From Brevibacillus fortis (lineage in GTDB: Bacteria; Bacillota; Bacilli; Brevibacillales; Brevibacillaceae), in the NCBI RefSeq assembly GCF_003013395.1, contig NZ_PXZM01000031.1, forward strand, positions 1 to 64,000: a stretch of DNA of 64,000 nt, in the 5' to 3' direction. This document shows, one piece after another, positions 56,254 to 64,000 of this stretch (the first letter of the stretch is position 1; each line of letters starts with the position of its first letter). A program made the translations under genes and the position numbers. The notes under the pieces were generated by a model. The model was not told the origin of the DNA, searched no databases, and saw only the letters and a program-made list of their open reading frames with translations.

Positions 56254-57519
56254 TTGCCTTTGCCCAACCTGGATTCCGTTGAATCAATTCTCGCGATTGT
56301 AGTTGTATTTGGGGTACTTGTCTTTGTGCACGAACTAGGACACTTCCTTCTGGCCAAGAGGGCAGGGATTTTATGTCGTGAATTTGCACTGGGAATGGGG
56401 CCAAAAATCTTTCGCGTGAAGCGGGGAGAAACGGAATACACCCTTCGCCTTTTACCCATCGGGGGACTTGTTCGCATGGCGGGGGAAGACCCGGAGATGG
56501 ATATGTTGAAACCGCACATGGAAGTAAGCGTGGAGCGGGATGCGTTAGGAAAGGTCACACATATTTTGCTCGATGGGCCAAGTTCTGGTTCTGCTCGTGC
56601 GATCACCGGTACGGTGGTACAATTTGATCTGGAGCAAAATTTAAATATCGTGCTTGAACTGGATGGAGAGCAGAAGACGTTTGCTGTTCATCCACAGGCT
56701 CATCTGGTCAAGGATGGACAAGAAGTACAGATTGCCCCTCTGAACAGACAGTTCAAAGGCAAGACAGTATCACAACGTTTTTGGGCGATTTTTGCAGGAC
56801 CTGCGGCCAACTTTTTGCTGGCGTTCGTCTTGTTTATCGTAATCGGCTTCTTGTACGGTGTACCGAATGGCAGCCATCTGGGGAATGTGATCCCGGGAGG
56901 GCCTGCTGCACAAGCTGGATTATTGCCAGGTGATAAGGTGATCGCGATTCAAGGTCAGCCTGTTTCCTCGTGGAAAGACGTTGTCGAGAAGATTAGCAAA
57001 GCGCCGGATCAACAATTAACCTTTGAGTACGAGCGTAATGGCCAGCGAATGACTGTGCCAGTTAAAGTAGGGAAAGACGAAAACAACGTGGGCAAAATCA
57101 TGGTTACCAATGCACTCACGTTTGCCCCAGGAGAAGTTCTGAAATACGGCGCAACCTCCACTTACGATTTTACGGTGATGATCTTGAAGAGCTTGGGAAT
57201 GCTCGTAACGGGGGAATACGGACTGAAGGACTTGAGTGGTCCGGTCGGTATTTTCAAGATGACTGGTGAGGTTGCCCAACAAGGTATGGCGATTTTGCTG
57301 AAATGGGCTGCTGTATTGAGCATTAACCTTGGGTTATTCAATCTGTTACCGCTGCCAGCTTTGGATGGCGGACGTCTCGCTTTCTTGGGAGTAGAGGCGC
57401 TGCGCGGTCGACCTGTTGACCCTCATAAAGAAGGAATGGTTCACTTCTTGGGATTTGCCTTTTTGATGTTGCTGATTTTGGTAGTGACTTGGAACGATCT
57501 GCAACGATTGTTCTCCTAA
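56254..57519 (+). CDS. rseP: Site-2 intramembrane metalloprotease RseP/RasP
   Basis: The protein has 421 residues from TTG 56254, 8-9 bases after AAAGGTGG; GTG 56242 lies inside that site. The zinc motif is VFVHELGHFLLAKRAGI in the first helix. A PDZ domain sits at residues about 215-285 and the third zinc ligand in NLLPLPALDGGRLAF. It cleaves anti-sigma factors and other membrane peptides. Confidence 0.96.
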   Translation: MPLPNLDSVESILAIVVVFGVLVFVHELGHFLLAKRAGILCREFALGMGPKIFRVKRGETEYTLRLLPIGGLVRMAGEDPEMDMLKPHMEVSVERDALGKVTHILLDGPSSGSARAITGTVVQFDLEQNLNIVLELDGEQKTFAVHPQAHLVKDGQEVQIAPLNRQFKGKTVSQRFWAIFAGPAANFLLAFVLFIVIGFLYGVPNGSHLGNVIPGGPAAQAGLLPGDKVIAIQGQPVSSWKDVVEKISKAPDQQLTFEYERNGQRMTVPVKVGKDENNVGKIMVTNALTFAPGEVLKYGATSTYDFTVMILKSLGMLVTGEYGLKDLSGPVGIFKMTGEVAQQGMAILLKWAAVLSINLGLFNLLPLPALDGGRLAFLGVEALRGRPVDPHKEGMVHFLGFAFLMLLILVVTWNDLQRLFS

Positions 57520-57574
57520 TCACGTACTAACACGATAGAAAGAAAAACAGACATACGTAAAAGGATGGTGCAAA

Positions 57575-58657
57575 ATGTTCAAGCGCGAGGAGACGAAACC
57601 GGTATTTGTAGGTGGAGTGCAAATCGGGGGCCAAAAAAGCGTTGTCATCCAGTCGATGACGACAGCAGACACGCGTGATGTAGAAAAAACTCTGGCCGAG
57701 ATTCAGAGACTGCACGATGTCGGTTGCCAAATTGTTCGCTTGGCCGTCATCAATGAAGATGCAGCCCGTGCCATCAAAAAAATTAAAGAACGCTCCCCAT
57801 TGCCGCTTGTTGCCGACATTCACTTCGACCACAAGCTCGCATTGATTGCGCTGGAGAGCGGGATTGATAAAATCCGGATTAATCCGGGAAACATCGGTTC
57901 GAAAGAAAAAACGCAACGCGTAGTGGAAGCGTGCCGTGAGCGTAATGTTCCAATCCGTATCGGAGTCAACTCAGGCTCAGTTGAGAGAAGACTTTTGGAA
58001 AAATACGGGTATCCTTCTCCGGAAGCGATCGTAGAAAGTGCGATGGACCACGTGCAAATTCTGGAAGACTTGAACTACGACAACATTGTCATTTCCTTGA
58101 AGTCTTCTGATGTACCGACGATGATCCAAACATATTCGTTGATGGCACAGAAGCGTAACTACCCGTTGCACGTTGGTGTGACAGAAGCAGGTACACAGTT
58201 TTCGGGCAGCATTAAGTCTTCAGTTGGAATCGGAACGGTATTGTCGATGGGAATCGGTGACACCATTCGAGTATCCCTGACGGCTGATCCTGTTGAAGAA
58301 ATTAAAGTAGGGAAACAAATCCTTCGCAGCTTGGATATCGTGAACAACGATCCAGTTGTCATTGCATGCCCATCTTGCGGTCGATGCGCAATTGATCTGA
58401 TCGGCCTGGCAACAAAAGTCGAGGAAGCCGTTTCCACGCTGAAAGTTCCGTTAAAAGTAGCGGTAATGGGTTGCGCAGTAAATGGCCCTGGTGAAGCTCG
58501 TGAAGCAGATGTAGGTGTTGCCGGCGGAAATGGCGAGGGCTTGATTTTCCGTAATGGTGAAATTGTTCGGAAAGTAAAAGAAACCGAGTTGTTTGAAGAG
58601 CTGATGAAAGAAATTAACGAAATAGTAAACGAGCAAAAACCTACAACTGTAGGGTAA
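57575..58657 (+). CDS. ispG: 4-hydroxy-3-methylbut-2-enyl diphosphate synthase
   Basis: The protein has 360 residues. It is a MEP pathway iron-sulfur enzyme. TIM-barrel start SVVIQSMTTADTRDVEKTLA; NPGNIGS; cluster Cys in CPSCGRCAIDL and MGCAVNGPGEA. Confidence 0.97.
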   Translation: MFKREETKPVFVGGVQIGGQKSVVIQSMTTADTRDVEKTLAEIQRLHDVGCQIVRLAVINEDAARAIKKIKERSPLPLVADIHFDHKLALIALESGIDKIRINPGNIGSKEKTQRVVEACRERNVPIRIGVNSGSVERRLLEKYGYPSPEAIVESAMDHVQILEDLNYDNIVISLKSSDVPTMIQTYSLMAQKRNYPLHVGVTEAGTQFSGSIKSSVGIGTVLSMGIGDTIRVSLTADPVEEIKVGKQILRSLDIVNNDPVVIACPSCGRCAIDLIGLATKVEEAVSTLKVPLKVAVMGCAVNGPGEAREADVGVAGGNGEGLIFRNGEIVRKVKETELFEELMKEINEIVNEQKPTTVG

Positions 58658-58697
58658 AGCACGTTGATTGCTGATAAGGCATAAGGAGGACACGCAC

Positions 58698-60446
58698 GTG
58701 TTGAAGCAAAGTCAAATGTTGATCCCTACCCTGCGGGAAGTGCCATCCGACGCGGAGATTGCCAGCCACAAGCTGCTGCTCCGCGCAGGTATGGCCCGCC
58801 AATTGGCTTCCGGTATTTATACGTACCTGCCCCTGGCGCTCCGTTCCTTGCACAAAATCCAAGCGATTGTGCGTGAAGAAATGAACAATGCTGGGGGACA
58901 AGAGCTGTTGATGCCAGCGATGCAACCAGCTGAGCTGTGGCATCAAACGGGTCGCTGGGATGTATATGGTCCCGAGCTCGTTCGCCTGCGTGATCGTCAT
59001 GATCGTCCTTTTGCCTTGGGTCCAACCCACGAAGAAGTCATTACGAGTCTCGTGCGTGATGAAATTAACTCCTACAAGAAACTCCCGATCAACCTTTATC
59101 AAATTCAAACCAAGTTCCGTGATGAAGTTCGTCCACGCTTCGGTTTGATTCGTTGCCGCGAGTTTATTATGAAGGATGCTTACTCTTTTGATGCGTCACA
59201 GGAAGGTCTGGATCGCAACTTCCAGGCTATGTACGATGCGTATACAAACATCTTTACCCGAGTAGGCTTGAACTTCCGTGCAGTAGAAGCGGATGCAGGT
59301 GCAATCGGCGGAAAAGGCACATATGAATTCATGGCATTGTGCGACATTGGGGAAGACACGATTGCTTATTCTGAAGAAGGCGATTATGCGGCCAACTTGG
59401 AAAAGGCAGAAGTCGTGTACAAGCCATCTGCGAAGCCTGCAACCGAAGCGCCAGCTCGAGAAAAATTGCATACGCCTGGCACCAAAACGATCGACCAATT
59501 GGTACAAGCACTGCAAATAGAAGCGAAGCAAATCATCAAGAGCCTCATTTATCGCGTAGACGACAAGCTGGTTATGGTGCTGGTGCGCGGCGATCATGAG
59601 ATCAATGAAGTGAAGCTGAAAAACTTGTATGATGCGACGATCGTAGGGTTGGCTTCTGAAGCGGATATCGTTTCGGTAACAGGGGCGCCTGCAGGTTTTG
59701 TTGGCCCAGTTGGTATTGATCCTGAAAAAGTGGAAATCATCGCGGACAATTTTGTTCAAGATGTTTATGATGGTGTCGTTGGTGCCAACGAAACAGACTA
59801 TCATCTGACACACGTCGTTGCTGGCCGTGATTTCACGGTTTCCCAGTACGCTGACTTGCGCAACATTACTGAAGGCGACGAATGCCCTCGTACAGGCGGC
59901 GTGATCAAGTTTGCACGTGGTGTGGAAGTTGGTCACGTATTCAAGCTGGGTACAAAATACTCGACAGCGATGGGTGCTACGTACCTGGATGAGAACGGTC
60001 GCAGTCAACCGATGATCATGGGTTGCTACGGAATCGGTGTATCTCGTACAATTGCGGCAGTGATCGAGCAGAACAATGATGAGAATGGTATTATTTGGCC
60101 TGTATCTGTTGCACCTTTCCATGTGCATGTGATTCCGGTCAATGTTAAAGTAGAAGAGCAACGCCAAGTCAGTGAACAAATTACAGAAGCATTGCGTAAG
60201 GCGGGCGTAGAAGTTTTGTTTGACGATCGTCCAGAGCGTGCTGGTGTGAAGTTTAAAGATGCTGATTTGATTGGATTGCCTCTGCGTATTACGGTTTCCG
60301 ATAAAGCGGCACAAGAAGGAACCATTGAAGTGCGTATCCGCAAAAACGGTGAAACACATGATGTGAAGCTGGATCAATTGGTCGATGAAGTGAAAGGTTT
60401 CTTATCTCGTGTTGACCAAACTGGAGCTGCGTTGTTCGGCAACTAG
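58698..60446 (+). CDS. proS: Prolyl-tRNA synthetase (bacterial type with INS domain)
   Basis: The protein has 582 residues from GTG 58698 (AAGGAGGA 7 bases upstream). Class II motifs: [19 protein letters not shown], motif 2 [21 protein letters not shown] (first part), and motif 3 [17 protein letters not shown]. The inserted editing domain (YbaK-like, residues about 225-390) is present. The anticodon-binding domain ends the chain. No T-box leader is seen in the 40-base gap before it. Confidence 0.97.
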   Translation: MLKQSQMLIPTLREVPSDAEIASHKLLLRAGMARQLASGIYTYLPLALRSLHKIQAIVREEMNNAGGQELLMPAMQPAELWHQTGRWDVYGPELVRLRDRHDRPFALGPTHEEVITSLVRDEINSYKKLPINLYQIQTKFRDEVRPRFGLIRCREFIMKDAYSFDASQEGLDRNFQAMYDAYTNIFTRVGLNFRAVEADAGAIGGKGTYEFMALCDIGEDTIAYSEEGDYAANLEKAEVVYKPSAKPATEAPAREKLHTPGTKTIDQLVQALQIEAKQIIKSLIYRVDDKLVMVLVRGDHEINEVKLKNLYDATIVGLASEADIVSVTGAPAGFVGPVGIDPEKVEIIADNFVQDVYDGVVGANETDYHLTHVVAGRDFTVSQYADLRNITEGDECPRTGGVIKFARGVEVGHVFKLGTKYSTAMGATYLDENGRSQPMIMGCYGIGVSRTIAAVIEQNNDENGIIWPVSVAPFHVHVIPVNVKVEEQRQVSEQITEALRKAGVEVLFDDRPERAGVKFKDADLIGLPLRITVSDKAAQEGTIEVRIRKNGETHDVKLDQLVDEVKGFLSRVDQTGAALFGN

Positions 60447-60487
60447 TTGCATGCAGGAATAAGAAGGATTTTGTCGAATTTTTACGG

Positions 60488-60525
60488 GGTACTCCCCTAG
60501 TTTAACGGGGAGTGCCTCTTTTTCT
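60488..60525 (+). terminator. Terminator after proS
   Basis: GGTACTCCCC pairs with GGGGAGTGCC (one wobble) and is followed by TCTTTTTCTT. Confidence 0.85.
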
Positions 60526-60562
60526 TGTTTGAACGCTCACTTATAGGGAAGGTGGGAAAACC

Positions 60563-63500
60563 GTGGACCGTTTACAAGAGCAAAAACATCGCTTCTCCCT
60601 ATTGGTCAAGCAAATGGAGGTTCCTGACGAATGGGTGGAGCGATATTTTCTTGATGCTCAGATTGAAAAGCTAGAGCTGTATAAGCAAAACAAAGAATGG
60701 GTTTTTCACTTTGCCCTCCCGAGAATGATACCTGCAGATGTTTATGCAGCTTTTACCAAGCGATTGACGCATACATTTTCACATCTTGCCAAAGTAGATA
60801 CCCGATTTCGCTATCACCAAAAGCCGTCTCTCGATCAAGTAGTCGAAGAGTATTGGGATGTCTTACTGGCGGGGCTGGAGCCAACGCTGAACTCCTTGGC
60901 AGTTACGATGCGTCAAGCACGGAAGCAAGTCGACCAACAAGAAGTCAAGGTGTACTTGCCAACGGAGATGTCTGTTGAAGTTGCTAAGCGTAAACGTGCG
61001 GATAATGAGCTTTTGGCTGCTTTCCAGAAAGCTACCGATTGCTCGATGCGCTTTACTTTCCATGGGGAAGAAAGCGACGACGCGTATAAGGCCTTTGAGG
61101 AGCAACGCAAAGAGGAAGAGCGTGCTCTCGTCGAAGTTGTGATGACGGCTGTTCAACAAGACAGCAAATCGTCTGATAAAGCTGAGGCTGTCACTACGCT
61201 CATGATGGGCTATGAAATCAAAGATGCGCCGGTTCCGATTTGCGAGATTCAAGATGAGGAACGCCGTATCGTCATCCAAGGAACAGTATTTAACGTAGAA
61301 GTCAAAGAGCTTCGCAGTGGACGCCATTTGCTCACGTTCAACGTGTCAGACTATACGGATTCTCTCACGGTGAAGATGTTTTCCCGCGATAAAGAAGACG
61401 TGAAAATGCTTGAATTGCTGAAAGATGGCATGTGGGTGAAAGTACGGGGAAGTGTACAGCATGACACATTTGTACGCGACCTTGTCATGAATGCCAATGA
61501 TTTGAACCAGATTGAGCAGGTCATTCGTAAAGATCACGCGGAAGAAAAACGTGTCGAGCTTCACTGCCATACGCCGATGAGTGCGCTGGATGCCGTTGCA
61601 TCCGTAAAATCACTGGTCTCGACAGCAGCAAAGTGGGGGCATAAAGCAATTGCCGTCACTGACCATGGTGTCGTGCAGGCTTTTCCAGAGGCGTATTCCA
61701 TCGCGAAAAAGAACAACATCAAATGCATTCTCGGTATGGAAGCATACGTAGTCGAGGATGGTATCGATATCGTTTACAACTTGCAAGCAGACAATAATCT
61801 TTCCATTGATGAAAATACCGAATACGTCGTGTTTGATACGGAGACGACGGGGTTAAACGCCTCAGAGCATACAATCATCGAGATCGCTGCGGTCAAAATG
61901 AAGGGCGCAGAAATTGTTGATCAATGGACAGAGCTGATTGACCCACAATTGGAGATAGGACCGAAAACGACGGAGATCACGGGTATTACTAACGAGATGC
62001 TTCGTGGGCAAGAGACACTTGATGTAGTGCTGCGCAAATTCAAGGATTTTGCTGGCGATGCTATTCTTGTCGCGCACAACGCGGAGTTTGACAAAGCATT
62101 CATCAACGCATGTGCGAAACGAATTGGCATGGAGCCGTGGAACAATCCATTTTTAGATACGTTGCCATTAGCTCGGTTGATGTACAAAGGAATGCGCAAT
62201 TATCGTTTGGGATCTTTAGCCAAAAAGTTTAACGTGGATCTAATTAATGCTCACCGTGCGTTGGACGATACCGTGGCACTTGCCCAGGTGTTCCAGCAGA
62301 TGTTAAAGGATATAAAGGAAGCACAGATCCAATCGCTCGCGGAGCTAAATGAAAAAAGCAACGAAGAGGCGGACTACAAGAGCGGCCGTCCATTCCATGC
62401 GACGATTCTCGTGCAAAATAAAGAAGGCCTCAAAAATTTGTACAAGCTCGTAAGCCGCTCCCATGTGGAAACCTTCTTCCGTTGGCCTCGTATCCAGCGC
62501 AGCCAGTTGACCAAGTACCGGGAAGGCTTGGTAATCGGGACAGCATGCAAAGACGGCGAGCTGATGCAATCGATTTTGCGCGGTAAGTCACCTGAAGAGC
62601 TGAAAGAAGTTGCAGCTTTTTACGATTATATAGAATTACAACCCATTGCTCATTACTCACCTCTGTTGCGTAATGAAGAAATTCCATCGCTTGATACGAT
62701 GAAGGGCTATCATCAAAAGATCGTAGAGATGGGAAAAGAACTCGGCAAGCTTGTCGTAGCGACAGGGGATGTGCATTTTCTGAATCCTCAGGACGAAATT
62801 TTCCGTGATGTTTTCTTATTGTCAAAAGGTGATCCGACTGCAGGCAACCAGCCACCGCTTTACCTCCATACAACGGAAGAGATGTTAGAGTCGTTCTCCT
62901 TTTTAGGGGAAGAGATCGCAAAAGAAATTGTCGTGACGAACACGAATGCAATCGCGGATATGATTGAGGATATTAGTCCAATTCCAGACAAGCTGTACAC
63001 GCCGATCATTGAAGGAGCGGACGACGAGCTACGTCAAATGTGCTATGACAAAGCGCGGTTGTTGTACGGCGATCCTTTGCCTGAGCTGGTAGAGCATCGT
63101 CTGGAAAAAGAACTGAACAGTATCATCAAGCACGGTTTTGGTGTGATTTATTTAATTTCGCAACGCTTGGTAACAAAGTCGTTGAATGATGGTTATCTGG
63201 TAGGTTCACGTGGGTCCGTAGGTTCTTCTTTTGTCGCAACGATGTCTGAAATTACGGAGGTAAATCCATTACCGCCACACTATCGTTGCCCAAGCTGCAA
63301 GCACAGTGAATTCATCACAGACGGTTCTATCGCCTCCGGTTTTGACTTGGAGGACAAGGCATGCACCGAATGTGGTACCAGCTATGCCAAGGATGGACAA
63401 GATATTCCGTTCGAAACGTTCCTTGGGTTTAAAGGGGACAAGGTACCGGATATTGACTTGAACTTTTCCGGAGACTATCAGCCACGCGCTCACAAGTACA

Positions 63501-64000
63501 CACAAGAGCTGTTCGGACCAGAATACGTTTATCGTGCCGGAACGATTGGTACTGTTGCGGAAAAAACAGCGTATGGATACGTGCGAAAATATGCCGATGA
63601 ACGAGGCATGACCTTGCGTAATGCGGAGATCTCTCGGATCGTGAACGGGTGCACAGGTGTAAAAAGAACGACAGGACAGCATCCAGGCGGAATTATTGTA
63701 GTTCCAGATTACATGGAGATTGAGGATTTCTGTCCGATACAGTTCCCGGCGGACGACAATGAGTCAGAATGGCGTACGACACATTTCGACTTCCACTCCA
63801 TTCACGATAACTTGCTGAAACTCGATATTCTGGGACACGATGATCCGACCGTCATTCGTATGCTGCAGGACTTGACGGGGATGGACCCTAAGACCATTCC
63901 ACTCGACGATAAAAAGACCATGTCCATCTTCAGCACCACCGAAGCGTTGGGGGTCACACCGGAACAAATCGGTACAAACATGGGGACACTTGGCATTCCG
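60563..64000 (+). CDS. polC: DNA polymerase III subunit alpha, Gram-positive type PolC (cut by window end)
   Basis: The frame starts at GTG 60563 (GGAAGGTGGG upstream) and stays open for 1146 codons to the window edge; family length is about 1430, so roughly 290 residues are missing. Order: N-terminal domain, OB fold (residues about 236-320, IVIQGTVFNVEVKEL), PHP domain (from about 333, ELHCHTPMSALDAV), inserted proofreading exonuclease (about 424-583, FDTETTGLNA with its Asp-Glu pair), the rest of PHP, then the polymerase palm. A Cys cluster (CPSCK, CTECG, about residues 909-935) and PDIDLNFSGDYQPRAH with catalytic Asps near 962 are visible. It is the replicative polymerase. Confidence 0.97.
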   Translation, partial: MDRLQEQKHRFSLLVKQMEVPDEWVERYFLDAQIEKLELYKQNKEWVFHFALPRMIPADVYAAFTKRLTHTFSHLAKVDTRFRYHQKPSLDQVVEEYWDVLLAGLEPTLNSLAVTMRQARKQVDQQEVKVYLPTEMSVEVAKRKRADNELLAAFQKATDCSMRFTFHGEESDDAYKAFEEQRKEEERALVEVVMTAVQQDSKSSDKAEAVTTLMMGYEIKDAPVPICEIQDEERRIVIQGTVFNVEVKELRSGRHLLTFNVSDYTDSLTVKMFSRDKEDVKMLELLKDGMWVKVRGSVQHDTFVRDLVMNANDLNQIEQVIRKDHAEEKRVELHCHTPMSALDAVASVKSLVSTAAKWGHKAIAVTDHGVVQAFPEAYSIAKKNNIKCILGMEAYVVEDGIDIVYNLQADNNLSIDENTEYVVFDTETTGLNASEHTIIEIAAVKMKGAEIVDQWTELIDPQLEIGPKTTEITGITNEMLRGQETLDVVLRKFKDFAGDAILVAHNAEFDKAFINACAKRIGMEPWNNPFLDTLPLARLMYKGMRNYRLGSLAKKFNVDLINAHRALDDTVALAQVFQQMLKDIKEAQIQSLAELNEKSNEEADYKSGRPFHATILVQNKEGLKNLYKLVSRSHVETFFRWPRIQRSQLTKYREGLVIGTACKDGELMQSILRGKSPEELKEVAAFYDYIELQPIAHYSPLLRNEEIPSLDTMKGYHQKIVEMGKELGKLVVATGDVHFLNPQDEIFRDVFLLSKGDPTAGNQPPLYLHTTEEMLESFSFLGEEIAKEIVVTNTNAIADMIEDISPIPDKLYTPIIEGADDELRQMCYDKARLLYGDPLPELVEHRLEKELNSIIKHGFGVIYLISQRLVTKSLNDGYLVGSRGSVGSSFVATMSEITEVNPLPPHYRCPSCKHSEFITDGSIASGFDLEDKACTECGTSYAKDGQDIPFETFLGFKGDKVPDIDLNFSGDYQPRAHKYTQELFGPEYVYRAGTIGTVAEKTAYGYVRKYADERGMTLRNAEISRIVNGCTGVKRTTGQHPGGIIVVPDYMEIEDFCPIQFPADDNESEWRTTHFDFHSIHDNLLKLDILGHDDPTVIRMLQDLTGMDPKTIPLDDKKTMSIFSTTEALGVTPEQIGTNMGTLGIP

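Noticed and set aside
58658-58697. T-box leader for proS
   Set aside because: Only 40 bases separate ispG and proS, too short for a T-box.
59196-60377. 393-residue minus-strand open frame opposite proS
   Set aside because: Codon-bias shadow of proS.

Overview
The window is a stretch of low-to-mid GC Firmicutes chromosome. It is most probably Brevibacillus (Paenibacillaceae). The evidence is the gene order sucC-sucD-dprA-topA-trmFO-xerC-hslV-hslU-codY, then a Bacillus-type fla/che operon, then rpsB-tsf-pyrH-frr-uppS-cdsA-dxr-rseP-ispG-proS-polC, together with strong AGGAGG-type ribosome binding sites, frequent GTG and TTG starts, and a PolC-type polymerase. The genus is an inference from order and protein style; no 16S or database comparison was possible.

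Region 1 (1-3.3 kb) is an eroded accessory patch. It holds the tail of a gene cut by the window edge, a small lipoprotein gene, a tandem-HTH regulator split by one in-frame stop, a 3' remnant of the competence-associated AAA+ gene comM with one in-frame stop, a two-helix membrane peptide, and a chagasin-type protease-inhibitor gene split by a single-base frameshift. Three broken genes lie within 2 kb.

Region 2 (3.3-8.2 kb) holds a c-di-GMP cluster: an EAL phosphodiesterase, an unrecognised 118-residue protein, and a CBS-GGDEF protein overlapping it by 4 bases. After it come a YbjQ-family protein, an SCP2-like protein, an AlbA/Schlafen-type protein and a lipoprotein.

Region 3 (8.3-19.2 kb) is housekeeping: succinyl-CoA synthetase (with a structured leader and a strong palindrome between its two genes), DprA, topoisomerase I, TrmFO, XerC, the HslVU protease and CodY. 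Region 4 (19.5-50.0 kb) is one continuous fla/che operon of about 35 genes on the plus strand. It encodes the rod, MS-ring, switch, export apparatus, hook, chemotaxis core and SigD. It ends in several less-characterised genes (FapA/DUF342, a Gln-rich small protein, a SwrB-like protein and a secreted MltG-like protein). No flgD gene is present at its usual place between fliK and the small flagellar-operon protein gene.

Region 5 (50.0-64.0 kb) is translation, envelope and isoprenoid housekeeping: rpsB, tsf, pyrH, frr, uppS, cdsA, dxr, rseP, ispG, proS and a polC that runs off the window. Undecaprenyl synthesis links Dxr, IspG and UppS. I did not find a convincing wholly new system. The best leads are the missing flgD, the c-di-GMP gene trio with an unknown middle partner, the comM ruin with its antisense regulator, the uncharacterised genes at the end of the fla/che operon, and the hairpins around sucCD.
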